NCBI GenBank assembly: GCA_026706815.1
Contig: JAPOYA010000034.1
Coordinates: forward strand, 1 to 46,356
Direction of reading: 5' to 3'
Source of the DNA: Acidimicrobiaceae bacterium
GTDB taxonomy: Bacteria; Actinomycetota; Acidimicrobiia; Acidimicrobiales; Aldehydirespiratoraceae
Length of the DNA stretch: 46,356 bases
Positions 18,470 through 26,356 of the stretch are shown piece by piece (within the stretch, counting starts at the first letter, position 1; every line of letters starts with the position of its first letter). The notes beneath the pieces are model-generated. The model saw only the letters and a program-made list of their open reading frames with translations. It was not told the DNA's origin and did not search any database. The translations under genes were made by a program, and so were the position numbers.

Positions 18470-20539
18470 TCATCGGACCGCCTCGGCTTTGGCCTTGATG
18501 AAGTTGTTGGCCATGACCGCTCCGAGGAGGATCACGCCCAGGAATGCGAAACGCCAGTCTGAGTTCCACAGCGCCAAACCGATGCCCTGTTTCGACATGG
18601 CCATGATGAACGCGCCTATGGCTGCGCCCAGCACGGAGCCGTAACCGCCGGTCAGCGCGGTCCCGCCGACCACAGCGGCGATGATGTACTCGAACTCCAA
18701 GCCGTTGCCGGTGCCGGACTGAAGCGTCTGCAGACGGAAGGCAAGCAGCAGGCCGACCAGCCAGGCCGCGCCGGAGACGATCATGAACAGTTGCGTCTTG
18801 GTCTTGGCTGCGGGCACGCCTACTTGGCGTGCGGCTTCCTTGTTGCCGCCCACCGCGAAGACCCAACTGCCGAACTTGGTGCGTCCGAGCACGAATGTTG
18901 CGACTGCGGTCACAGCGATGAACCAGAGGATGCTCATGCGGAAGGAGGCGAAAGCTACTCCAGCCTCGATTTCGTCGCTTGTGGTCCACAACAACCTTGA
19001 GATCAGGCCGACAAGGAGCGCGACGAGGCCGGCGGCCGACAAACGCATGGACAAGCGATCGGCGTCGTGGTCAGCAGCCTTCCGCTGTTGGCAGCGACTG
19101 CTCACGAGTGCCCAGGCCAAGACCAACGCGGCACTGAACATCATCACGCTGAATATCTCGGTGCGGAACTTCGGATGGCCCGATTCGGTTTGAATGAACA
19201 GGGCCAGAGCGGCGATCACCAGCGAATTGAGGGCCAGGATGAGCGAGCTCGACAGCGCCGAGCTCTTGCGGGCTCGCAGGGCCGCCATCGCCAAGAAGAT
19301 CAGGCCGGTGGTGGACAGACCGACGAACAAGATGGCCCGCAAGCCCTGCTCGGTCGTCATGAACATGAAGGCGAGAATGGACACAGCGCCCACCAGTCCG
19401 GCCCGGACGGCTTGGAACAGAACGGACCATTGCTCAGAGCCCGAAGCTCCGCCGCCATTGCGACGCCAGGATATTGCAGCGGTGAGCGTGAAGGCTGCGA
19501 CGGTTGTCAGCCATTCGACAACGACCGGGAGCCGGTCGAGGATGGTCTGTTGCCCGTCCACATCCACCACCAGAGCGCAGACAACACCGATCACGATCAC
19601 AGCGATCCCGAGTCCGAGGAGTTCCAGAACCCTCGAATCAAGATGGATCGAGTTGTCTCCGGTGATGGGTTCATAGCGCCACAGGGCGACTCCGATGAAG
19701 CCGAGGATCATCGACGCCGCGATCACAGATCCGGAGAGGGCGTCGTTGGCAGCGCCGTCGGTGCTGTGCATCAGCACTACCCCGACGACCGTGCCGACGA
19801 CCCCGGCTGCGAACATCAGCAGTCCGGCCGGGTTCATCTCCTTCTTGCGCAGGTAGTTCCCCTCGTAGACGGCAAGGACGAACAAAGCGAGACCAAGCAG
19901 GATCCCGATGGTGTAGACCACATCGCGGGTGTCCCAGACATGGTCATTGCGGGTCCAGACTCCGGCGAAGATCGGTCGCCAGAAGTCGAAGCCGTGGCCT
20001 TCGTCGATGCGGCCCACCGAGATGTTGTCGATAGTGAGTTTGGAGAAGCCGAGCTTGAAACCACGCAATACGAAGAATGTCGCGAGTGTGACGATGAAGC
20101 TCGGCAGGCCGGTTCGCTCAACGACCGTCCCGTTGTACCAACCGAGCGCCATTGCGACCACGAACGACAGAGGTATGGCGATGAAGAGGCTCAATCCTGC
20201 GCCGCCGAGTTCGCCGATGTCTTTGACCAGCAGGATGGTCACGATGCCGAGAGCCCCGGTGGCGGCGCCCGAAGAAAGGTCGAACTCTCCGCCGATCATC
20301 AACAAGGCAACAGCAACGGCCATGATGCCGAGCGTGGCCGAGACGTCGAGCACTCCGGACAGACCGCCGGCGGTGCCGAACTGTTCCGAAACCGCCCAAA
20401 AGAACAGCCAGATGGCGGCGGAGCCGATGACCGCCCCAATTTCGGGCCTGACCAGCATCCGAGTGAAGACGCCTCGGTAGGCAAGACGTTCGTCGGGCTG
20501 ACCGTCGTCAGCGTCGGGATGAGCCGCTGCGTCTGTCAT
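18470..20539 (-). CDS. Sugar ABC transporter permease with large membrane insertion
   Basis: A 689-residue membrane protein of the RbsC/FrcC (BPD_transp_2) type, about twice the usual 320-350 residues. The N-terminal half shows the family block LLMIGGEFDLSSGA and GWYNGTVVERTGLPSFIVTLA. The C-terminal part resumes with FGSWVFAVGGNKEAARQVGV (about 560-580) and ALTGGYGSVLGAAIGAF. Between them, roughly residues 200-545, lies an extra region with about nine or ten additional hydrophobic segments and short charged loops. Such an insertion could form a second membrane bundle or an accessory channel part. The frame is open throughout and starts at ATG 20539 behind GAAGGGGG, so an assembly error is unlikely. 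Confidence 0.88.
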   Translation of the reverse strand: MTDAAAHPDADDGQPDERLAYRGVFTRMLVRPEIGAVIGSAAIWLFFWAVSEQFGTAGGLSGVLDVSATLGIMAVAVALLMIGGEFDLSSGAATGALGIVTILLVKDIGELGGAGLSLFIAIPLSFVVAMALGWYNGTVVERTGLPSFIVTLATFFVLRGFKLGFSKLTIDNISVGRIDEGHGFDFWRPIFAGVWTRNDHVWDTRDVVYTIGILLGLALFVLAVYEGNYLRKKEMNPAGLLMFAAGVVGTVVGVVLMHSTDGAANDALSGSVIAASMILGFIGVALWRYEPITGDNSIHLDSRVLELLGLGIAVIVIGVVCALVVDVDGQQTILDRLPVVVEWLTTVAAFTLTAAISWRRNGGGASGSEQWSVLFQAVRAGLVGAVSILAFMFMTTEQGLRAILFVGLSTTGLIFLAMAALRARKSSALSSSLILALNSLVIAALALFIQTESGHPKFRTEIFSVMMFSAALVLAWALVSSRCQQRKAADHDADRLSMRLSAAGLVALLVGLISRLLWTTSDEIEAGVAFASFRMSILWFIAVTAVATFVLGRTKFGSWVFAVGGNKEAARQVGVPAAKTKTQLFMIVSGAAWLVGLLLAFRLQTLQSGTGNGLEFEYIIAAVVGGTALTGGYGSVLGAAIGAFIMAMSKQGIGLALWNSDWRFAFLGVILLGAVMANNFIKAKAEAVR

Positions 20540-20745
20540 GTTTCCCCCTTCGGTGCGCCAGCGTTGGGCGCATATCGCCGGACACTATTCTCAAACCCCG
20601 TAAGGCTCCAGCGTGCCCGAGCAGGGAGTGCCTCAAATGTGAGGTGGGAGGTCGGAAGGTGGGGCTGCCAGCCCTGAGGCTGACAACCCCAACTCCGATT
20701 AGCTGTAATTGCCGGCTGATCAAGCGAACTTGCCGGCTCTTTCGA

Positions 20746-21732
20746 CTAGCGAGTTCCGGCAGCCACCAGTGCCTTGACGGCTGCGGCATTGTCGGGAGTC
20801 ACGAAGCCGGGTCCGGTGAGGATCGGGAGACCGCCACCGAGGGTGTTCTGATTGGTTGCTTCGAGGTACATCAGCACGACCGGGATGTATCCCTGCAGGT
20901 ACTGCTGCTGGTCCACGGTGAACGCAACCTCGCCGGATTCAATCGCATCGATGATGTCCGGCGTAATGTCGAAACCACCCACATGGAACGAGTCTCCTAC
21001 ACTCTTGCCGAGGGCCTTGGCTGCTGAGAGACCGGACATGGCGATGACCGGACCGACGCCGAGGAAGCCGTCGATGTCGGAGTCGGCCGCGAGGGCCGCA
21101 TTGATGGCGCCCTCCTGGGCTACCTGGTTGGCGTCGAGGTCCATGAAGCCCTGGATGACTTCGCCGTTGAAGGTCTCAGCGAGACCGTCGCAGCGCTCGC
21201 CGAGAGCGACGTTGTCCTGCTCTTGGATGCCGCAGAGCACCTTGGTGGCGCCGAGGTCGTTGAAGCGGAGGCCTGCGCCGTTGCCGGCGATCACCTCGGT
21301 CTGACCGACGTGGCTGGTGGCGCCGATTGACTGGTAGTCGTTCACCCCCGAGTTCAGGGTGTAGACGGGTATACCCGCGGCGACCGCCTCCTGCAGCGGC
21401 GGAATCAACTGGTCCGGACTCGGCAGCGACGCGGCGATACCGTCGGAGTTCGCTGCCACAGCGGCGGCGATGTCGCTGGCTTGAACGCCGGGATCGTTGT
21501 TGGACGGGTTCCAGACGAGCGTCACGCCGACATCGGCGGCGGCGGCTTCAGCGCCGCGCTTGACGACTGACCAGAATGGCCCGTCGTCCGAGTGGGTGAT
21601 CATGTGGAAGATCAGCCCGCTGTCGGGTGCAGTGTCTTCTTCGGGCTCGTCTGCGCTGTCGTCGTCACCGCAGGAAACGGCGATGAGCGAGAAGATCGCG
21701 AGTAGTGCTAACAGAAACCTTAGTTTCTTCAT
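20746..21732 (-). CDS. Periplasmic-type sugar-binding lipoprotein
   Basis: A 328-residue substrate-binding protein (Peripla_BP_4, ribose/inositol type). It starts at ATG 21732 behind GGAGGG and begins MKKLRFLLALLAIFSLIAVSC, a lipoprotein signal with Cys in the lipobox AVSC, followed by an acidic linker DDDSADEPEEDT. The mature part contains FWSVVKRGAEAAAADVGV, DGIAASLPSPDQL and GGFDITPDIIDAIESGEV, typical of this fold. It presumably captures inositol, or a related cyclitol such as a rhizopine as MocB does, and feeds the permease encoded downstream. The region between this gene and the permease (about 205 bases) contains no gene. Confidence 0.9.
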   Translation of the reverse strand: MKKLRFLLALLAIFSLIAVSCGDDDSADEPEEDTAPDSGLIFHMITHSDDGPFWSVVKRGAEAAAADVGVTLVWNPSNNDPGVQASDIAAAVAANSDGIAASLPSPDQLIPPLQEAVAAGIPVYTLNSGVNDYQSIGATSHVGQTEVIAGNGAGLRFNDLGATKVLCGIQEQDNVALGERCDGLAETFNGEVIQGFMDLDANQVAQEGAINAALAADSDIDGFLGVGPVIAMSGLSAAKALGKSVGDSFHVGGFDITPDIIDAIESGEVAFTVDQQQYLQGYIPVVLMYLEATNQNTLGGGLPILTGPGFVTPDNAAAVKALVAAGTR

Positions 21733-21793
21733 TGTGGATTCCCTCCTGTTCGGGTTGCAAGTGTCCGTTCCCGGAACCGCTCGTCTCATACTG

Positions 21794-22690
21794 CTATGAG
21801 CCGGACTCGGTTTCCAAGCTCCGGATGAACGCGACGCTCCTTTGAACGTCACGAATTGGGCCTTCACCTTCGGGGGGTTCCCCGGTGGTGATGGCAACGT
21901 CTTGTTCGATCACGTACCAGCGCTCGTAACCCTGCGCTTCCATCGTTTGCACAACGGCTGCGATGGAAGCGTCGCCTTGTCCGAGCGGAACAAACAATCC
22001 GGCCTGGACCGCTTGCATCAAGGTCAAGGACTCGGCGTTCAACCGGGCCGCGATGTCTGATCTGAGATCTTTGAGATGAACGAGCGACACTCGTTCGGCG
22101 TATTTTCCGGCGAACTCGACGGGGTCGTAGCCGCCTATGAGGAGGTGTCCTGTATCGAGAACCCAGCGGACTTCGGAATTGTCGAGCACCCGTTGAACTT
22201 CTGCTGCGGTCTCGATCAGGGAATCCACGTGCGGGTGCAGCATCTGGGTGAGGCCGTAACCCGCGACAGTGGTTCCCACTTCGTCGAGCATGGAGAAGAT
22301 GCACGACCAGTGGGCCTCTGTCAGCTCCGGTCTGGTCCAGTTGTGGGGATCGCTGACCACACAGGTCACGTAGTCGGTTGCACCCGCGTCGGCTAGCAGT
22401 TGCGCGCTCTGGTGTACTTGTCGCAGGGTGTCGTCTCGTCGGTTCGCGTCGGCGAGTGCCAGTGAGTTGAAACCGCCGGTGAGGTCGAGCCCGAATGAGC
22501 GCAGCGTTCGCGTGAGTTCGGCCGGATTCGTCGGGAGATAGCCGACCGACCCCAACTCCGTGGCGCGCAAACCCACTTCGGACATTTCGCGCAGTACGCG
22601 TTCGACGGGAAGTTGGATACCCCAGCCAGGGACTTCACACACTCCCCACGAGATGGGCGCGGCGGCGGTGCGTTCCAAAACAGTCGTCAT
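21794..22690 (-). CDS. iolE: Inosose dehydratase
   Basis: A 298-residue TIM-barrel protein of the xylose-isomerase-like AP endonuclease-2 fold. Its N-terminal APISWGVCEVPGWG is the hallmark of IolE, which dehydrates 2-keto-myo-inositol to 3D-trihydroxycyclohexane-1,2-dione. Metal-site candidates include the His and Asp in MLHPHVDSLIE, WVLDTGHLLIGG and VSLVHLKDL. It is the first gene of the minus-strand operon, starting at ATG 22690 about 40 bases from a LacI-type operator pair, and it precedes the transporter genes. Confidence 0.9.
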   Translation of the reverse strand: MTTVLERTAAAPISWGVCEVPGWGIQLPVERVLREMSEVGLRATELGSVGYLPTNPAELTRTLRSFGLDLTGGFNSLALADANRRDDTLRQVHQSAQLLADAGATDYVTCVVSDPHNWTRPELTEAHWSCIFSMLDEVGTTVAGYGLTQMLHPHVDSLIETAAEVQRVLDNSEVRWVLDTGHLLIGGYDPVEFAGKYAERVSLVHLKDLRSDIAARLNAESLTLMQAVQAGLFVPLGQGDASIAAVVQTMEAQGYERWYVIEQDVAITTGEPPEGEGPIRDVQRSVAFIRSLETESGS

Positions 22691-22729
22691 TAACGCTGTT
22701 GCCTCACTCGCGTCTCCTCCAGGAGTTGT

Positions 22730-22759
22730 TAGAGCGCTCTATTGATGTAGAGCGCTCCA
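22730..22759. promoter_or_regulatory. Tandem LacI-type operators between iolE and lacI-family gene
   Basis: Two near-identical palindromes, TAGAGCGCTCTA (22730-22741, perfect) and TAGAGCGCTCCA (22748-22759), have centres 18 bases apart in the divergent intergenic region. The central CG and GAGCGCTC core are typical of LacI-family sites. The regulator encoded at 22810 is the obvious binder and would control both directions, presumably released by an inositol-derived ligand. Confidence 0.75.
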
Positions 22760-22809
22760 ACTATTACTCTTTCTTCAGTCGATGTCAAGCGTGACAGGAG
22801 TTCGGGGCT

Positions 22810-23832
22810 TTGGTTCAGCCGACTATGGAAGATGTCGCAAGCCGCGCCGGCGTTTCTCGGGCCTTGGTCTCGTTGGTCATGCGCGATTCGCCGAGGGTGA
22901 GCGAGCATTCCCGCGCGGCGGTTCTGGAAGCTGCTGAAGAGCTCGGCTACCGGCGGAACCTGATGGCCCATCACCTGGCCAGTCACCGCACAATGACGAT
23001 CGGTTTGGTGCTCAACGACCTGCACAATCCTTTTTTTGCCGAGATGACCGACGGAATCCACGAAGCGGCGCTCAAAGCCGGCTATCGAATCGTGATCAAC
23101 ACGGGTTTGCGCGATTTAGCGAGTGAGAAGGCTGCTATTGACACGTTCCTCGAATTCCGGACCGATGGAGTCATTCTGGTGGGCACCGAGTTGTCCGAAG
23201 CCGAACTGGAGTCGCTCGCAAGCGAGACAAACCTGGTAGTAGCGGCCCGAGTCACCGCTTCGGACAGCTATGACACCGTGAGCATCGACGACCGATTGGG
23301 AGCCCAAATGATTGTGGACCACCTAGCCGATCTCGGACATTGCCGGATAGCCCATATTGACGGTGGTCCAGGCGCGGGGGCCCGCAAACGTCGCAAGGGT
23401 TACAAAGCCGCGATGGAGCAACGGGGGTTGTCCGAGCACGTTCGCATCGTTGCGGGGGAGTACAGCGAACACGCTGGAACTGTTGGTGTGGACAAACTCT
23501 TGAGCGATGGCGAGATGCCCACCGCGATTTTCGCGGCCAACGACCTGATGGCGACAGGGGTGCTGAACAGACTGCAGTTCGAAGGTCTGAACGTCCCCGA
23601 GGATGTGTCGCTCGTGGGCTTCGACAACACCGCGATGGCGGCGTTGCACCAGATGAGCTTGACAACAGTCGATCAACCCTGCGAACTGCTCGGCAAACTC
23701 GCCGCGCGGTACCTGATCGAGCGTCTCGAAGAGGAACGCGAGGAAGCTGTTCACCATCTCCTGGTCCCATCGCTCGTCTGTCGCAGCACCAGCGGCCCTG
23801 TGTCGAGCCGAACCCTTGATGAGATCCGATGA
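22810..23832 (+). CDS. LacI-family transcriptional regulator
   Basis: A 340-residue repressor: N-terminal LacI helix-turn-helix MEDVASRAGVSRALVSLVM with the hinge helix AAVLEAAEELGYRRN, then a periplasmic-binding-protein-like effector domain (TIGLVLNDLHNPFFAEMTDG; DGVILVGTELSEAELE; PTAIFAANDLMATG; VSLVGFDNTAMA). TTG 22810 is preferred because AGGAG lies 9 bases upstream and gives the usual VQPTMEDVA start; ATG 22825 is the alternative. It is divergent from the iol operon with two operator palindromes between, so it most likely represses inositol uptake and catabolism and its own transcript. Confidence 0.9.
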   Translation: MVQPTMEDVASRAGVSRALVSLVMRDSPRVSEHSRAAVLEAAEELGYRRNLMAHHLASHRTMTIGLVLNDLHNPFFAEMTDGIHEAALKAGYRIVINTGLRDLASEKAAIDTFLEFRTDGVILVGTELSEAELESLASETNLVVAARVTASDSYDTVSIDDRLGAQMIVDHLADLGHCRIAHIDGGPGAGARKRRKGYKAAMEQRGLSEHVRIVAGEYSEHAGTVGVDKLLSDGEMPTAIFAANDLMATGVLNRLQFEGLNVPEDVSLVGFDNTAMAALHQMSLTTVDQPCELLGKLAARYLIERLEEEREEAVHHLLVPSLVCRSTSGPVSSRTLDEIR

Positions 23833-23842
23833 AAGGAGAGCC

Positions 23843-24715
23843 GTGTCGACGAGCCCGATAACGGTCGTTGATCCCGACAACATCGACGAACAACTCCCCG
23901 ATCTACTGGAAGAAATGCTCAGCGGCTCAGGCGCGATCATCATCAAACAGGCGTTTCCGGCCGAGGTCATCTCAGAGGCCCGCGAATTGATCCACCGCTA
24001 CACCGCCGAAGAGGACGACAAGGAGACTCACTTCCTGGGGGCCAGTTCCGATCAGGTCAACCTCCAGCGTCGCGTCTGGAACCTCTTGAACAAGGGCGAA
24101 GTGTTCGAACAGATGGTGCAACACCCGCTGGTGATGAAGATCGTGGGCGCCTTCCTCGGCGACGAGTTCATCATGGGTTCAGTCGCGGCCAACCGTTTGA
24201 TGCCGGGAGGTCCAGGTCAGGAACCCCATATCGACTACCCCTATTGGGACCTCTACAAGCGATCGTCGTTCCCGATGAAGATCAACTCGAGCTATCCACT
24301 CAACTGTCAGGCGACAGTCCTGCTCGACCCCTTCACGCCGGAGACGGGCGCGACTGCCTTCCTGCCCTACTCCCAGGGTGAGTTGATCTACCCGGAAACG
24401 GACGATCGCGAACGTTTCTTCGCCGAAGCTGCACGAATGGAAGGCGACCCTGGCGACTGTGTCGTCTTCAACGGGATGTGTTGGCACTGTGCGATGCCGA
24501 ACGTCTCCGACCAGGATCGCACGGGCATCTTGATCGAATATCTGCCCAAGTTCGTCACCCCCCTGGAGGACCAGCTGTCCGGCGTGAGCGATGAGGTTGT
24601 TGAACGCGCGACGCCCATGCTGCGCCAGCTCATGGCCATGGACTACCCGTACCCCAAGTTGTTCGACGAGGCCGAGGCTGCGGTCCAGATCGGTCGCGAT
24701 GTCGCTCCCTGCTGA
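23843..24715 (+). CDS. Phytanoyl-CoA dioxygenase (PhyH) family protein
   Basis: A 290-residue Fe(II)/2-oxoglutarate oxygenase of the PhyH family. The iron ligands appear as HID in EPHIDYPYWD and a distal His in FNGMCWHCAMPN; the 2-oxoglutarate-binding Arg is probably in DRTGILIEYLP. GTG 23843 is chosen because AAAGGAGA lies five bases in front, 10 bases after the regulator stop. Family members hydroxylate small molecules and can trigger demethylation. Within an inositol regulon it may hydroxylate or demethylate a modified cyclitol, but the substrate is unknown. Confidence 0.82.
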   Translation: MSTSPITVVDPDNIDEQLPDLLEEMLSGSGAIIIKQAFPAEVISEARELIHRYTAEEDDKETHFLGASSDQVNLQRRVWNLLNKGEVFEQMVQHPLVMKIVGAFLGDEFIMGSVAANRLMPGGPGQEPHIDYPYWDLYKRSSFPMKINSSYPLNCQATVLLDPFTPETGATAFLPYSQGELIYPETDDRERFFAEAARMEGDPGDCVVFNGMCWHCAMPNVSDQDRTGILIEYLPKFVTPLEDQLSGVSDEVVERATPMLRQLMAMDYPYPKLFDEAEAAVQIGRDVAPC

Positions 24716-24742
24716 GGCGAGACGGGACGGCGAGGGTTGCCG

Positions 24743-25846
24743 ATGATCCGGGTTGGGATTGTGGGCACATCGTGGTGGACCGACTCGATGTACCTGCCCG
24801 CGTTGGCGAGCCATCCGGGTTGCCGGGTCGCGGCGATCTGTGGCCGCAACGCCGAGGTTGCGCAGGCGCGGGCGCAGCAGTGGGGGATCGGCCGGGTGTT
24901 CACCGATTGGCGCGAGTTGCTGGCGAGCGGCGAAATCGATGCCGTGATCGTCGCCAGCAGCAATGAGACCCACGCGCCTATCACCCGGCAGGCGTTGCGT
25001 GAGGGTCTTCATGTGCTGTGCGAGAAGCCTTTGGCACTGACGGCTGAGGAAGCCGATCTGATGGCGACCGAAGCGGCCGAAACCGGCCTGGTCACGATGG
25101 TCCCGTTCACCTATCAGTACATGCCCGTCTTCGCGGCGACCAAACGCCTGATCGACGCAGGTTTCCTGGGTGCGCCGCACCATCTCAACTTGAGATACTT
25201 CACCGAGTTCGCGTTCGACCCTTCCTACACCTGGCGTTTCGACAAAGAAATAGCCGGCTCGGGGGTTGTCGGCGACCTTGGTTCCCACTGGCTCTACTAC
25301 GCCGAGTGGTTGTTCGGTCCCATCGCTGAGTTGGGATGCACGAGCGCCTCGTTCGTTGAGCGAGATCCCCGGCCCGACGGCTCGGACTACGAGCGCGGCG
25401 AGGACTCATGCATTATCAGCGTGCGTTTCGCCAACGGAGCGCTTGGAACCCTGCAAACCTGTGCCGCCAGTTGGGAGGGAACGCCGTTCGGACAGACCCA
25501 TCACATCGATGCGCACGGCAGCGACGGCACGATTTACGCGACCAGCGATTGGGACACCGTCCAAGAAGTCCGGGTGCTGGCGCGCGGTGACACCGGCCCG
25601 GCTCAAGCGATCGAATTGGCCGGACAATGGCCGAACGTGAGATTCGACACGGTTCACAACACCTATCGCGACGTCTTCCGCAAGACCGATGTGATGGCTC
25701 GCCGCTGGGTTGACGACGTCATCGCCGGTCGGAAGTGCACGCCTGATCTCACAGCAGGCGCCCGCGTCCAGCATCTGACCGATGTAGCGCTCACCAGTGC
25801 GGCGCTTGACGGCCGCCTGCTTCCCGCTGCCCCGCCCGGCGACTAG
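24743..25846 (+). CDS. Gfo/Idh/MocA oxidoreductase
   Basis: A 367-residue dehydrogenase with Rossmann segment VGIVGTSWWTDSMYLPAL, EKP in VLCEKPLALT and the C-terminal GVVGDLGSHWLYYAEWLFG. The typical glycine-rich turn is altered to GTSWWTD, a variant seen in sugar-specific branches of the superfamily. It starts at ATG 24743 behind CGAGGG, 27 bases after the PhyH stop, in the same transcript as the regulator. It may oxidise an inositol or sugar isomer feeding the opposite operon; the substrate is not predictable. It is the third member of this superfamily in the regulon. Confidence 0.85.
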   Translation: MIRVGIVGTSWWTDSMYLPALASHPGCRVAAICGRNAEVAQARAQQWGIGRVFTDWRELLASGEIDAVIVASSNETHAPITRQALREGLHVLCEKPLALTAEEADLMATEAAETGLVTMVPFTYQYMPVFAATKRLIDAGFLGAPHHLNLRYFTEFAFDPSYTWRFDKEIAGSGVVGDLGSHWLYYAEWLFGPIAELGCTSASFVERDPRPDGSDYERGEDSCIISVRFANGALGTLQTCAASWEGTPFGQTHHIDAHGSDGTIYATSDWDTVQEVRVLARGDTGPAQAIELAGQWPNVRFDTVHNTYRDVFRKTDVMARRWVDDVIAGRKCTPDLTAGARVQHLTDVALTSAALDGRLLPAAPPGD

Positions 25847-25884
25847 ACCTAGTAGACCCAAGATCACCTAGTAGACCCAAGATC
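25847..25884. repeat. Exact 19-bp tandem repeat
   Basis: ACCTAGTAGACCCAAGATC occurs twice back to back (25847-25865 and 25866-25884), starting right after the TAG stop of the dehydrogenase gene and ending 32 bases before the xylA fragment. It looks like a recent slippage duplication of an intergenic stretch; no function is apparent. Confidence 0.9.
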
Positions 25885-25916
25885 GAAGAGACCGAGAAGA
25901 CCAATGAGAGATCACG

Positions 25917-26348
25917 ATGACCTTCTTTGTTGACGTTGCCGATCCGATCCCGTTCGCTGGTGCCGCCGCTCCCGAGGGGGGTCTTGCCTACCAGGTGTAC
26001 GACCCGAATCGCCTGGTTCTCGGGAAGCGCATGGAGGACCACCTGCGCATAGGCGTGTGCTATTGGCACAGTTTCAACTGGCCGGGTTCAGACGTCTTCG
26101 GCGTGGGCGCCTTCGACCGTCCCTGGCTAGAGGCCGGCCCCGACCCGATGGCCGCAGCGCGCGCCGAACAGGACGCGGCCTTCGAGTTCTTCGCCAAGCT
26201 CGGCACGCCCTACTTCTCCTTTCACGATGTCGACATGGCGCCGGAGGGGGAGACGCTGAAGCAGTCGCGGGCCAACCTCGAAGCGATGGTCGAGCGCGCT
26301 GCGCAAAAGATGGCCGAAACCGGCGTCCCCGGTTTGTGCGGACTGTAA
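25917..26348 (+). pseudogene. xylA: Xylose isomerase, 3'-truncated
   Basis: The first 130 or so residues are a clear xylose isomerase N terminus: RMEDHLRIGVCYWHSFNWPGSDVFGVGAFDRPWL, EFFAKLGTPYFSFHDVDMAPEGETL, including the catalytic-dyad His/Asp (FHDVD). The full enzyme is about 390 residues. Here the frame ends at 26348 after 143 residues, losing every metal-binding Glu, His and Asp of the C-terminal barrel. The break comes where family members read LLWGTANLF, here GLCGL then stop. The gene is therefore dead as a sugar isomerase, and the deletion also joins it directly to the following secreted-protein gene. Start ATG 25917. Confidence 0.85.
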
Positions 26349-26356
26349 GTTCGGGT

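Noticed and set aside
19067..20677. Long plus-strand open frame (536 codons) opposite the permease
   Set aside because: It is antisense to a clear membrane protein, has no domain or ribosome site, and its composition (Gln, Glu, His, Arg, Asp) is that of a complementary-strand shadow.
24179..25288. 369-codon minus-strand frame across PhyH and the MocA-like gene
   Set aside because: It covers two well-supported genes on the other strand and has no motif.
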